From: Halorubrum lipolyticum DSM 21995
GTDB taxonomy: Archaea > Halobacteriota > Halobacteria > Halobacteriales > Haloferacaceae
DNA: 64,000 nt
NCBI RefSeq assembly: GCF_000337375.1
Contig: NZ_AOJG01000007.1
Span: forward strand, 39,971-103,970
Direction of reading: 5' to 3'
Shown here: positions 1 through 8,090 of the stretch, piece after piece
Layout: every line of letters starts with the position of its first letter
How positions within the stretch are numbered: position 1 is the stretch's first letter
The notes under the pieces: model-generated
The model's input: only the letters and a program-made list of their open reading frames with translations
The model's database searches: none
Told to the model about the DNA's origin: nothing
Translations under genes and position numbers: made by a program

Positions 1-15
1 CGAGGGACGCGGTGA

Positions 16-192
16 GCGCTCGGAGAGCGCGAACCGCGAGGCTGGGGAGGCGTGAGGTGCTGTGCGGTGCCGTGCGGGGCGGGACTCAAAGGGGCTGGAG
101 CTTTGGAAGTGTTCTGGGAGGTGGCAGCTGCGTCTAGCCGAGCGGCTGGGGCTTTGGAAGTCGTCACCGCTGGGCCGTCGATCCTTTATAAA
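16..192 (+). repeat. Left-edge repeat-like segment
   Basis: Positions 16-192 hold two copies of an 18-bp unit, GGCTGGrGCTTTGGAAGT, at 93-110 and 144-161. They are followed by two copies of CCTTTATAAAT at 183-193 and 218-228. One plus-strand frame stays open from 16 to 192 with only a GTG at 49, but its product would be a low-complexity peptide unlike a normal haloarchaeal protein. I read this as non-coding or repeat-derived DNA. From general memory, related stretches are scattered through Halorubrum genomes, but I cannot confirm that here. Confidence 0.4.
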
Positions 193-281
193 TAGCCGCC
201 GGCAACGCTACTCGTTCCTTTATAAATGACCACTCAGACAACCCGATTCACGTACTCTCGCTCTCGATCGAGAAGCCCGTT

Positions 282-533
282 TCAGCGACCGAGCGCGTCA
301 CTCAAAGCGGTATCTAAAGAGGGAAATCCCGACAGCGTCGAGCCCTCCGGCCGCGCCAGTTCCGGGGGAATCGCGTCCGGGAGCGCGTCCAAGAGCGACA
401 CGGTGTAGTGGAGGAACACGGCGAGCGCGACGACCGACAGCAGCAGTAAGAAGAGGAGGATCAGCCGCTCGTCGCTGCGCACGACCGCGCTGGCGTCGGC
501 GGCGAACCGCCGGACGGGCCCGTGCGACTCCAT
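282..533 (-). CDS. Small single-pass membrane protein, unknown function
   Basis: An 83-aa protein. A short basic/acidic N-terminus (about residues 1-24) leads into one strongly hydrophobic helix (about 26-48, rich in Leu and Val) and then a proline-rich acidic tail of about 30 residues. This predicts a single membrane span. The ATG at 533 lies 29 nt below a TTTTTAA element at 558-565, so the transcript is probably leaderless, which supports both the gene and its start. It stands alone, with purU downstream of its promoter side. I do not recognise a family. Confidence 0.6.
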   Translation of the reverse strand: MESHGPVRRFAADASAVVRSDERLILLFLLLLSVVALAVFLHYTVSLLDALPDAIPPELARPEGSTLSGFPSLDTALSDALGR

Positions 534-557
534 AGCCGGTGATACGTCTCGCGGGCG

Positions 558-566
558 CTTAAAAAG
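558..566 (-). promoter_or_regulatory. TATA element for the small membrane gene
   Basis: On the minus strand this reads CTTTTTAAG. Its centre is about 29 nt upstream of the ATG at 533, the expected spacing for a leaderless haloarchaeal transcript. Confidence 0.45.
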
Positions 567-600
567 GCCGGCGCTGGCGGTCGGGGACGGCCGTACCGAT

Positions 601-654
601 CGAACCGACCGAACCGACCAACGTCATCGAACCGACCGAACCGACCGAACCGAC
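601..654. repeat. CGAACCGAC 9-bp tandem repeat
   Basis: Five copies of CGAACCGAC lie at 601, 610, 628, 637 and 646, with one diverged unit between the second and third. The repeat sits between the end of purU and the promoter of the small membrane gene. It has no visible coding role. Confidence 0.75.
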
Positions 655-659
655 CCGGC

Positions 660-1643
660 TCAGTCGCTCTCGGCGGTCGGCGTCCCCGACCGCGACAGCG
701 GCTCGCCGTCGACCGGTTCGTCCGGGTTGGCGTCGATCGCGGCCTCGCTGAGCCCGAGTTGGGCGTCGACGTCGGCGTCCTCGCGCACGTGGACCGTGCC
801 GCGGTGGATCGCGATCGCGTCGGCGAGGTGGAGCCGGACCGCGTCGAGCAGCACGTCGGCCTCGAGGGGCTGCCCGCGCCGCTTGATCTCGGCGACGTCG
901 GCGCCCGCGGGGATGTCGAAGGCGCGCTGGGCGATGACCGGCCCCTGGTCGAGGTCGGTCGTGACGTAGTGGGCGGTGACGCCCGCGATGCGGACGCCGG
1001 CGTCCTTCGCCTGCCGGTACGCCTCCGCGCCGGGGAACGCCGGTAGGAGGGAGGGGTGGACGTTGATGATCCGGCCCTCGTAGCGGAAGACGACCTCCGG
1101 CGAGAGGATGCGCATGTAGCGGGCCAGCGCGATCAGGTCCACGTCGTACTCGGCCAGCAGGTCGAGCAGGCGCTCCTCGTCGGTGTTGCCGTTGCCGTCG
1201 CCCACGTCGTAGAAGGGCTTGTCGTACCGCTCCGCGAGCGACCGGAGGTCGCCGCGGTTCCCGATCACCACCGGGATCTCGGCCTCCTCGCCGTCGTCGG
1301 CGAGGTCGCCGTTGGCCTCCGCCTCCAGCAGCGCCTCGGGCGCGTGGGTCTCCTTGGTGACGAGCAGCGCGATCCGGCGCGCGTCGCGGTCGCTCGGGAA
1401 GCGGACCTGGATGTCCACGTCGAGCTCGCGGCCGAGCTCGGCGAGCGCCCGACGGAGCTCGCCCCGGGAGGTCTCCAGCTCCGAGGCGTCCACGCGGGTC
1501 GTCATCCGGAAGACGCCCTCGCGGACCGCCTGGTCGAGGTCCTCGATGTTGATTCCCCGCTCGAACAACAGGGAGGTGACCCGCGCGATGAGTCCGGTCT
1601 TGTCTCCTCCGACGACCGTGATCTCGGTCAGTTCGCGGGTCAT
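660..1643 (-). CDS. purU: Formyltetrahydrofolate deformylase
   Basis: A 327-aa protein that hydrolyses 10-formyl-THF to THF and formate. An ACT regulatory domain spans residues 5-85, followed by a GART-like formyltransferase domain at about 90-290. The catalytic set is visible: N194 and H196 in INVHPSLLP, and D232 in LDQGPVI after TAHYV. It carries acidic inserts and a charged C-terminal tail, so it is longer than bacterial PurU (about 280 aa). The reading frame is open upstream, but a strong Shine-Dalgarno, GGAGGTGATC, lies 5 nt before the ATG at 1643 and fixes this start. It is divergent from purS-purQ, so it may supply formate for purine synthesis or balance folate pools. A role in place of a formate-independent PurN is possible but not shown. 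Confidence 0.9.
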   Translation of the reverse strand: MTRELTEITVVGGDKTGLIARVTSLLFERGINIEDLDQAVREGVFRMTTRVDASELETSRGELRRALAELGRELDVDIQVRFPSDRDARRIALLVTKETHAPEALLEAEANGDLADDGEEAEIPVVIGNRGDLRSLAERYDKPFYDVGDGNGNTDEERLLDLLAEYDVDLIALARYMRILSPEVVFRYEGRIINVHPSLLPAFPGAEAYRQAKDAGVRIAGVTAHYVTTDLDQGPVIAQRAFDIPAGADVAEIKRRGQPLEADVLLDAVRLHLADAIAIHRGTVHVREDADVDAQLGLSEAAIDANPDEPVDGEPLSRSGTPTAESD

Positions 1644-1648
1644 GCGAC

Positions 1649-1658
1649 GATCACCTCC
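1649..1658 (-). promoter_or_regulatory. Strong ribosome binding site of purU
   Basis: GGAGGTGATC on the minus strand lies 5 nt before the ATG at 1643. It selects that codon over upstream in-frame alternatives such as the one at 1805. Confidence 0.85.
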
Positions 1659-1754
1659 GATGGTTCGAGCGGCTGCATACACCCCATCGAGAACGTGGAA
1701 GGGTTTGCCCCTTTCGCTCCGTGCCGACCCTGCCGCCCGCACGATCGACCGAGA

Positions 1755-1776
1755 TATATCCACGAACGTGGATATA
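1755..1776. promoter_or_regulatory. 22-bp palindrome in the purU/purS divergent promoter
   Basis: Two perfect 10-bp arms, TATATCCACG (1755-1764) and its complement (1767-1776), flank a 2-bp AA centre. The arms include TATA-like sequence for both directions: GATATAAAAG toward purS and GGATATATC toward purU. This is the geometry expected of an operator for a dimeric repressor controlling both transcripts. A further T-rich element at 1794-1800 lies about 27 nt before purS and could drive a leaderless purSQ transcript. Confidence 0.65.
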
Positions 1777-1823
1777 AAAGACGTTCCAAAACGGTTTTTA
1801 CACACGACTCCGCACTACCGGAT

Positions 1824-2075
1824 ATGACGGCATACACCGCGACGGTGACGGTCCGCCTGAAGCGGGGCGTCCTCGACCCGGAGGCCGAGACGACCCAGCA
1901 GGCCCTCGAGCGCCTCGGGTTCGAGCTGTCGGACCTCCGGTCGGCCGACCGGTTCGAGGTCGACCTCGACGCCGCCGACGCCGACGAGGCGGCCGACCGC
2001 GCCGACGAGATGGCCGAGCGGCTGCTCGCGAACCCGACGATCCACGACTACGAGGTCGCGGTCGCGGAGCGATGA
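1824..2075 (+). CDS. purS: Phosphoribosylformylglycinamidine synthase, PurS subunit
   Basis: An 83-aa PurS, the small bridging subunit of FGAM synthase (PurS-PurQ-PurL), which converts FGAR to FGAM in purine biosynthesis. The whole chain is one PurS domain: an N-terminal strand with the typical VRLKRGVLDPE segment, then the conserved GFELSDLRS turn, and the C-terminal ANPTIHDYEV strand. Its length is the family norm. The gene overlaps purQ by ATGA, so the two are translationally coupled. PurL is not in the window. The ATG at 1824 is about 27 nt below a T-rich element, consistent with a leaderless start. Confidence 0.93.
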   Translation: MTAYTATVTVRLKRGVLDPEAETTQQALERLGFELSDLRSADRFEVDLDAADADEAADRADEMAERLLANPTIHDYEVAVAER

Positions 2076-2749
2076 CGGTCTCAGTGGTTCAGTTCGGCGG
2101 CTCGAACTGCGACCGCGACGCGGTGCGCGCGCTGGCGCACCTCGGGATCGACGCCGAGCGCGTCTGGCACGAGGACGGCCTTCCCGCCGACACCGACGGG
2201 ATCGTGCTCCCCGGCGGCTTCTCCTACGGCGACTACCTCCGCGCCGGCGCGATGGCCGCCCGCGCCCCGATCATGGCCGAGGTCCGCGAGGCCGCCGCCG
2301 ACGGCGTCCCCGTCATCGGCGTCTGCAACGGCGCCCAGATCGGCTCCGAGTCCGGGCTCACCCCCGGCGCGTTCACCACCAACGCCTCCGCGCGCTTCCA
2401 GTGTGAGCCCGTCCACCTGCGCGTCGAGCGCGCGGACACGCCCTGGACCGCCGCCTACGACGCGGGCGACGTGATCGAGGTCCCCATCGCGCACGGCGAG
2501 GGGCGCTTCGAGATCGGCGAGGCGGCCCACGCCGACCTCGTCGCCGACGACCGCGTGCTCTTCCGCTACTGCGACGCCGACGGCGAGGTCACCGACGCGG
2601 CCAACCCCAACGGCTCGACCGACAACGTCGCCGGCGTCCTCGGCGAGCGCGACTCGGTCGCCGTGCTGATGCCGCACCCCGAGCGCGCCACGCTCCCCGA
2701 CCTCGGCCGGAGCACGGACGGCGCGGGGATCCTCGAGGCGTTCGCGTAG
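2072..2749 (+). CDS. purQ: Phosphoribosylformylglycinamidine synthase, PurQ glutaminase subunit
   Basis: A 225-aa class I glutamine amidotransferase that feeds ammonia to PurL. The nucleophile is C85 in GVCNGAQI. The His and Glu of the triad are H202 and E204 in LMPHPERA. The PGGFSYGDYLRAGA segment (about 47-60) is diagnostic of PurQ. The ATG overlaps the purS stop by 4 bp. Length matches archaeal and Gram-positive PurQ, which act with a separate PurS and PurL rather than one large PurL. Confidence 0.95.
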   Translation: MTVSVVQFGGSNCDRDAVRALAHLGIDAERVWHEDGLPADTDGIVLPGGFSYGDYLRAGAMAARAPIMAEVREAAADGVPVIGVCNGAQIGSESGLTPGAFTTNASARFQCEPVHLRVERADTPWTAAYDAGDVIEVPIAHGEGRFEIGEAAHADLVADDRVLFRYCDADGEVTDAANPNGSTDNVAGVLGERDSVAVLMPHPERATLPDLGRSTDGAGILEAFA

Positions 2750-2954
2750 GCGGGTCCGTCGAGTCGCCCCGCTCCGACCGAACCACCGGCGAGTCGCCTC
2801 GCTCGGCTCTGCGTCTCCGCCGAACTGTCCGTCTCGTCGGGCCGGTATGCACCTCCATCCGCCGGTTATTTTCCCTCTTACATTGCGAGACTGCGGCTAA
2901 CCGGTGCGACAGAGAGATGAACGACGGCACCGCGAACGGAACGACAGGTCCTCT

Positions 2955-4454
2955 ATGAGGGACCGGCTTCGGGCGCTCCTCGACCGAATCGTGCCGACCG
3001 GGTCGGTCTTCGACCGCACGATCAAAAGCGGGATCTGGGTCGGCGGGATCAAGGCGGCGAGCCGGCTCATGCAGATCCTGATGCTGATCGTGCTCGCCCG
3101 ACTGCTCGCGCCGCGTGACTTCGGGCTCATGGGCCTCGCGCTGCTCTCGGTGAGCGCGACCCGGAACTTCACCAAGGTCGGGCTCAACGCGGCGCTCATC
3201 CAGCGGAAGACGGAGGACGTCGACGACTACCTCGACACGACGTGGTGTCTCGAGGCGGCTCGGGGCCTGCTCATCGCCGGGATCCTCTTCCTGCTCGCGC
3301 CGGTCATCGCCTCGTTCTTCTCGGAGCCGCGGGCGACGCCGCTGATCCGCGTGATCGGACTCGGCCCGCTGCTCGTCGGGCTCCGGAACCCCGGAATCGT
3401 CTACTTCAAGAAGGACCTGGAGTTCCACAAGGAGTTCCTCTATCAGGTCAGCGGGGGGTTCGTCCAGTTCTTCGTCGGCGTCGGCTACGCGCTGTACTCG
3501 CCGACCGTGTGGGCGCTCGTGTTCGCGTTCGTCGCCGCGGACGCGTTCCGGTCGCTGCTCTCGTACGTCATCCACGACTACCGACCCTGGCCGTCGTTCG
3601 ACGTCGGCGCCGCCAAGGAACTGATCGATTACGGGAAGTGGATCACCGCCTCGTCGATGGTCTACTTCATCTACAGCGAGGGCGACGACGCCTTCGTCGG
3701 GTGGTTCCTCTCCGCGACCTCCCTCGGGTTCTACCAGTACGCCTACCGGCTCGCCGACACCCCCTCCTCGGAGGTGTCTGAGATCATCGCCAGCGTGAGC
3801 TTCCCCGCGTACGCGAAGCTCCAAGACGACCCCGACGAGATGCGGCGCGCGCTGTTGGCGACGACGCGGGTCACCGCGTTCCTGACCATCCCCATGGCGT
3901 TCGGCATCGCGGCCGTCGCGCCGAGCTTCGTCCCGGTCGTGCTCGGCAGCGACTGGACGCCGATGATCGCGGCGATGCAGCTGCTCGCGCTCTTCGGGAT
4001 GTTTCACTCGATCACCCGGAACTTCGGCTCGGTGTTCAAGGCCATCGACCGCCCGGACCTCAATGCGAAACTCGGCGCCGTCCGAGTCGTCTGTATCGCC
4101 GCCCTCATCTGGCCGCTGACCGCCCGGTTCGGCATCGAGGGGACGGCGCTCACCGTCGTGTTGGTGTACGTGTTCCCGATGATCCCGCTCGACGTCTACG
4201 TCATCTCGAGGGTCACGGCCGTCCGCGCGAGGGCGTTCTACCGCGAGTGGGCGTACCCGCTGATCGCCGCCGGCACCATGTTCGGGCTCCTCCGCTACGC
4301 CCAGCGCCTGACCGACCTCTCGCCGGTCGTCGAGCTCGCCCTCACCGTCCCCGCGGGCGCCGCGATTTACCTCGCCGTCAGCTACGTGCTTGACCGGCAG
4401 TTGGGATGGGGGATCCAGCGGAACCTCCGCTCGATGCTCGGCGCGTTAGGGTGA
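2955..4454 (+). CDS. Polysaccharide flippase, Wzx/MATE-like
   Basis: A 499-aa protein with about 12-14 predicted membrane spans from residue 30 to the end, and the N-terminal LARLLAPRDFGLMGLA segment typical of the polysaccharide biosynthesis/export family (Wzx-like, PST group). Such proteins flip lipid-linked oligosaccharides across the membrane. The ATG at 2955 is chosen over an upstream start at 2904, because that 17-residue extension is highly charged and precedes the conserved amphipathic start. It is the first gene of the envelope-polysaccharide locus and is followed on the same strand by a GT2 glycosyltransferase. Confidence 0.85.
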   Translation: MRDRLRALLDRIVPTGSVFDRTIKSGIWVGGIKAASRLMQILMLIVLARLLAPRDFGLMGLALLSVSATRNFTKVGLNAALIQRKTEDVDDYLDTTWCLEAARGLLIAGILFLLAPVIASFFSEPRATPLIRVIGLGPLLVGLRNPGIVYFKKDLEFHKEFLYQVSGGFVQFFVGVGYALYSPTVWALVFAFVAADAFRSLLSYVIHDYRPWPSFDVGAAKELIDYGKWITASSMVYFIYSEGDDAFVGWFLSATSLGFYQYAYRLADTPSSEVSEIIASVSFPAYAKLQDDPDEMRRALLATTRVTAFLTIPMAFGIAAVAPSFVPVVLGSDWTPMIAAMQLLALFGMFHSITRNFGSVFKAIDRPDLNAKLGAVRVVCIAALIWPLTARFGIEGTALTVVLVYVFPMIPLDVYVISRVTAVRARAFYREWAYPLIAAGTMFGLLRYAQRLTDLSPVVELALTVPAGAAIYLAVSYVLDRQLGWGIQRNLRSMLGALG

Positions 4455-4464
4455 CGGTTCCGAA

Positions 4465-4524
4465 CCGCGTCCCTCGCGAACTGCGCGTCCCTCGCGAACC
4501 GCGCGTCCCCCGCGAACCGCGCGG
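4465..4524. repeat. 18-bp direct repeat, about three copies
   Basis: CGCGAA-based units start at 4475, 4493 and 4511 with an 18-bp period and one or two substitutions. They sit just after the flippase stop. No hairpin or coding role is evident. Confidence 0.6.
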
Positions 4525-4570
4525 CCTCGACGGAGCCGACGTCTCCGACACGGGCGGACAACCACCGGAT

Positions 4571-4580
4571 AACAATATAC
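4571..4580 (+). promoter_or_regulatory. TATA element for the GT2 gene
   Basis: AACAATATAC is centred 26-27 nt before the ATG at 4603. This suggests a leaderless transcript separate from the flippase, and it supports 4603 rather than the TTG at 4591. Confidence 0.45.
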
Positions 4581-4602
4581 GCCGTCGCCGTTGTCGTCGA
4601 CG

Positions 4603-5565
4603 ATGGACCGCGACGCGGACGACGAGGAGCGACCGCTGGTGAGCGTCGTGTTACCGACGTACGACCGCCCCGAGTACCTCCGCGAGGCGGTCGAGAGCGT
4701 CCGCGAGCAGACGTACGACCCGATCGAGCTCGTCGTCGTCGACGACTGCTCGCCGACGCCCGCGGCCCGGACGCTCGACCGGATCGACACCGGGGCGCTC
4801 GCGGTCACGTGCCGCCGCCACGAGTCGAACCGGGGCGCGAACGCCGCTCGGAACACCGGGATCGACGCCGCCGCCGGGGAGTTCGTCGCGTTCCTCGACG
4901 ACGACGACCGGTGGCGCCCGCCCAAGGTCGAACGGCAGGTCGAGCGGTTCGGCGACGACGAGGCCCTCGGGCTCGTCTACACGGGCCAAGAGTACGTGAA
5001 CGGCGAGGGTCGAACGACGGAGTTGAAGACGCCCGGGACCGCCGGCGACGCCGCCGAGGCGATCCTCCGCGGGGCGGGGGTCGGGCCGTTCTCCACGCTG
5101 ATGGCGCGCGCCGACACGATCGACGCCGTCGGGCGCCCGGACGAGCGCCTCCCCAGCTGGCAGGACCGCGACTGGGTGATCCGGATAGCGAGCCGGTATC
5201 GGATCGCTCCCGTCCGCGAGCCGCTCGTGGTCCGCCGGATGGAAGCCCACGACCAGATCAGCGACGACTTCGAGGGCAAGCGAGACGTGAGCTACCCGCT
5301 CATGCTGGAGAAACACCGCGAACGCGCCGCGACGTACGGCCCCGGGACCGAGCGGCGGTTCGTCGCCAACCTCTCGGTGAAGCTCGCCGACGCCGCGCTC
5401 GCGAACGGCTACCACCGCGACGCCGTCCGCTTCGCCGCGAGGGCGATCCGCGCGGCCCCCCGAGCGCGCTCCGGGTACCTCTACCTCCTGGTGGCCGCCG
5501 GCGGCGAGTTCACGTACCGCCCCGCGAAGTTCCTCAAACGGGCGTCAGTCAGGTATCGCCGCTGA
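4603..5565 (+). CDS. Family 2 glycosyltransferase
   Basis: A 320-aa GT-A fold enzyme. VSVVLPTYDRPEYLREAVES near residue 12 is the nucleotide-sugar binding start, VVVDDCSP follows about 30 residues later, and the DXD-type metal site lies in AFLDDDDRW (about residue 95). The WQDRDWVIRIA segment (about 186) fits the acceptor region of GT2 proteins. There is no membrane span, so it probably acts on the cytoplasmic face on lipid-linked glycans. It follows the flippase and most likely adds a sugar in the same pathway. Donor and acceptor cannot be told from sequence. Confidence 0.88.
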   Translation: MDRDADDEERPLVSVVLPTYDRPEYLREAVESVREQTYDPIELVVVDDCSPTPAARTLDRIDTGALAVTCRRHESNRGANAARNTGIDAAAGEFVAFLDDDDRWRPPKVERQVERFGDDEALGLVYTGQEYVNGEGRTTELKTPGTAGDAAEAILRGAGVGPFSTLMARADTIDAVGRPDERLPSWQDRDWVIRIASRYRIAPVREPLVVRRMEAHDQISDDFEGKRDVSYPLMLEKHRERAATYGPGTERRFVANLSVKLADAALANGYHRDAVRFAARAIRAAPRARSGYLYLLVAAGGEFTYRPAKFLKRASVRYRR

Positions 5566-5619
5566 CCGAGGCCGACGCGCTCCGCTCGTGCCTCCGACCG
5601 AGCGTGGCGGCGGACCCGC

Positions 5620-7947
5620 CTACGCCTGGTCGTCGAACGTCACGGCCGCCGATCCCCGGAGTTCGAGGTCGACGAGGTCCCCGGAGAAGCGGTAGGTGTC
5701 GACGCCCGTGTGGACGACGCCGACCACGGCGCCGTCCCCGACGGTGTCCTCGATACGGTCCCAGTCGCCGGTCTCCCCGGCGTCGCTCTCTTGGTCGGCG
5801 ACGACCTCGCCGGTGACCGAGAACCGGTAGGAGCAGATCTCGTCCGAGCGCGAGCCGTCGAAGGCGACGACGCTGTCGAGCGCGGTGTCGTCGTCGGTAG
5901 AGCCGTCGTCGGTAGAGCCGTCGTCGGTAGAGCCGTCGTCGGTGGATCCGTCGTCGGTGGATCCGTCGTCGGTGGATCCGTCGTCGGTGGATCCGTCGTC
6001 GGTGGAGCCGTCGTCGGTAGACCCGTCGTCGGTAGACCCGTCGTCGGTAGACCCGTCGCCCGCTGGGAACGACAGGGGATCGACCTCGCGGACGATCGTT
6101 CGCGTCTGCGCGTCGGCGACGAACACGCGGACCAGATCGAGGTTCTCGCCCTCGAACCGCGTCACCTCGCCGTCGTAGTAGAGATTATCGAGCCCGTAAG
6201 AGGGCCCCATGCCGCCGGTCGCGGTCGTCCCGTCGACCGTCGGGGGGTACTCCCACTCGCCGGCCTCGAGCGCGCCGTCGACCTCGACCTCGTAGCTCAC
6301 GCGCGCGCCGGACTCGACCTGTTCGATGACGAGCTCCTTGGGGAGGTCCGTGTGGACCCCCTCGGCCTCGTCGTAGCGGAACCCGCCGTCCGTGTCGCCG
6401 TCGGAGGTTCCGTCGTCGGTGGACCCGTCGTCGCTCGTTCCGTCATCGCTCGTTCCGTCATCGCTCGTTCCGTCGTCGGTGGACCCGTCGTCCTCGGGCA
6501 CCTCGTGGGTGACGTTCCGGGTCTCGACCTGCGAGTTCTGGAAGTCGGTCGCGCTTCCGGGAACGACCACGTTCGTGTCCGCGACGACGCAGTCGTCCGA
6601 GTTCATGAGACGGATCCCGTCCGCGTCGTTGTCGGTCATGTGGATCGAGCAGTTCCGGATCTCCGTGCCGTCGGCGTCCTCGACCTCGACGACGACCGGC
6701 ACGTCGCCCGACCCGGTGATGGTGACGTTGTCCATCCGGAGCCAGCGCGGGTCCTCGCCCGCCGGGTGGCTCGCCTTGTTGCTGTAGTCCTCCTTGCAGA
6801 TCACGTAGCCGCCGGTGTTCTCGTAGGTGATGGTCGTGTCGGTCACCTCGATCGAGCGACCGTTCGACCACGACATGATCGCCGGCGCCCATGTGGGGTT
6901 CTCCTCGACGAGGATCTCACAGCCCCGAACCGCCGCGCCGGCCGCCTTCTGTCCGTGATTCTTGTGGTTCTCCTCGAGCAGCACGCCGCGCATGTTGAAC
7001 GCCTTGTCCTCGTCGCGCCGCGGGCCGGTGTAGCGGTCCTCGCTGACGACGATCCGGGTGTTCTCGACGAAGCTTCCCTCGCCGCCGATGCGGACCGAGG
7101 CGACGTTGTTGTTCTCGAAGTAGCTGTCGAACACCTGCACGTTCCCCGGGCACCGGCTCGTGTACAGCGCGTTGTTCCCGTACTCGCGGAGGTCGCAGTC
7201 GACGAACTTCGCCGTGCCGCTGTGGTCCGGACCGAGGTAGAACCCCATCCGACCGCCGGACCCGGAGTAGCTCGCCCACGAGGAGCCCTTCTTGTTCGTG
7301 TAGTTGACGATCCGCGCGACGCCGTCGGAGTCGGTGATCGACGGGGACATCTCGACGCCCCAGTCGCCGCCGCGCCCGACGACGTCGATGTCGTGGATCT
7401 CGATCCGGTCGCTGACCCGCCAGAAGTGGCCGACGGCCCCGTCCGACTGGTCGTGGGTGAATCCGGCGTAGTAGACGGCAGCGCTGTCTCGGACGTTCCA
7501 AGACGTGTTCGTGAACCCCGCGGCGCCGACGATCGTCGCGTCGCCGATCGCCTCGAACCCGACGTTCCCGAGCCGCGGGAGGTCGAGCCGCTCGTCGATC
7601 AGGTAGTCGCCGTCCGGGAACTGGACCAGCGTGTTCGCCGGTACGTCGGCGATCTGATCGGTGACCGATTGGCCTCCGGTCGGGTCCATGCCGAGGTCGT
7701 CGACGGCGTCGACGACGCGCTCGAACGCGATCCCCTCGCGCTCGGCCGCGGCCGCCGCGGTCCCGAGCCCCGTCCCGAGCCCCGCCACGGTCGCCGCCGC
7801 GGCGCCCGCTTTCAGGTACGTCCGCCGGCCGAACCTCGACGAATCCGGGTCGTTCCCGCGGTCCACGTCTCGTTCGTCCTCGCTATCGCTGTCGCTCTCC
7901 GGTTTACCCCGGGGTGACCCCGGGTCGCTACCCAGCTTGTGTGCCAT
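5620..7947 (-). CDS. Tat-exported parallel beta-helix protein with STDDG linkers
   Basis: A 775-aa secreted protein. A long charged N-terminus carries the twin arginines R41-R42 (RRTYLKAG) before an Ala/Gly-rich hydrophobic stretch: a Tat signal. A right-handed parallel beta-helix of the polysaccharide-lyase/NosD type follows to about residue 490. Then come a short acidic TSDDG/STDDG linker, a beta domain of about 100 residues, an 11-unit STDDG linker (DNA 5889-6055), and a C-terminal beta domain ending in YRFSGDLVDLEL. It is probably a surface glycan-binding or lyase protein. No catalytic residues can be assigned. The ATG at 7947 is preferred to one at 7968 because a CACATATAAG promoter element at 8000-7991 would start transcription near 7968. 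It is a close paralog of the next gene upstream. Confidence 0.85.
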   Translation of the reverse strand: MAHKLGSDPGSPRGKPESDSDSEDERDVDRGNDPDSSRFGRRTYLKAGAAAATVAGLGTGLGTAAAAAEREGIAFERVVDAVDDLGMDPTGGQSVTDQIADVPANTLVQFPDGDYLIDERLDLPRLGNVGFEAIGDATIVGAAGFTNTSWNVRDSAAVYYAGFTHDQSDGAVGHFWRVSDRIEIHDIDVVGRGGDWGVEMSPSITDSDGVARIVNYTNKKGSSWASYSGSGGRMGFYLGPDHSGTAKFVDCDLREYGNNALYTSRCPGNVQVFDSYFENNNVASVRIGGEGSFVENTRIVVSEDRYTGPRRDEDKAFNMRGVLLEENHKNHGQKAAGAAVRGCEILVEENPTWAPAIMSWSNGRSIEVTDTTITYENTGGYVICKEDYSNKASHPAGEDPRWLRMDNVTITGSGDVPVVVEVEDADGTEIRNCSIHMTDNDADGIRLMNSDDCVVADTNVVVPGSATDFQNSQVETRNVTHEVPEDDGSTDDGTSDDGTSDDGTSDDGSTDDGTSDGDTDGGFRYDEAEGVHTDLPKELVIEQVESGARVSYEVEVDGALEAGEWEYPPTVDGTTATGGMGPSYGLDNLYYDGEVTRFEGENLDLVRVFVADAQTRTIVREVDPLSFPAGDGSTDDGSTDDGSTDDGSTDDGSTDDGSTDDGSTDDGSTDDGSTDDGSTDDGSTDDDTALDSVVAFDGSRSDEICSYRFSVTGEVVADQESDAGETGDWDRIEDTVGDGAVVGVVHTGVDTYRFSGDLVDLELRGSAAVTFDDQA
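5889..6055. repeat. 15-bp coding minisatellite (STDDG x11)
   Basis: Eleven 15-bp units encode Ser-Thr-Asp-Asp-Gly. By third-base pattern they fall into blocks: three units with AGAGCC, four with GGATCC, one with GGAGCC and three with AGACCC. The block structure suggests recent unit duplications. The last unit reads STDDD. Confidence 0.9.
6410..6494. repeat. Second acidic linker repeat
   Basis: A shorter, less regular run of 15-bp units encodes STDDG and TSDDG between the beta-helix and the middle beta domain of the same protein. Confidence 0.75.
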
Positions 7948-7990
7948 TGCAACCGTTAAGATGCTCATAACCCTGTTAAGTGTTTTGTTT

Positions 7991-8000
7991 CTTATATGTG
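7991..8000 (-). promoter_or_regulatory. TATA element for the larger beta-helix gene
   Basis: CACATATAAG on the minus strand predicts a start of transcription near 7968. Two GTTAAG elements at 7955 and 7975 flank that point, where a bound repressor would block initiation. Confidence 0.5.
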
Positions 8001-8090
8001 AGAAGAATAATGAAATACCTGAACGGATACCGGAACGCTCGTGAAATTCCGGCTGATTGACGCTCAGATCGCCGATGCCGTTACGACAGT

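Noticed and set aside
5710-7917. Long plus-strand frame and a shorter one with SSVDP repeats opposite the beta-helix gene
   Set aside because: These are mirror images of the STDDG repeat and the beta-helix codons. The minus-strand protein has a signal and a recognisable fold.
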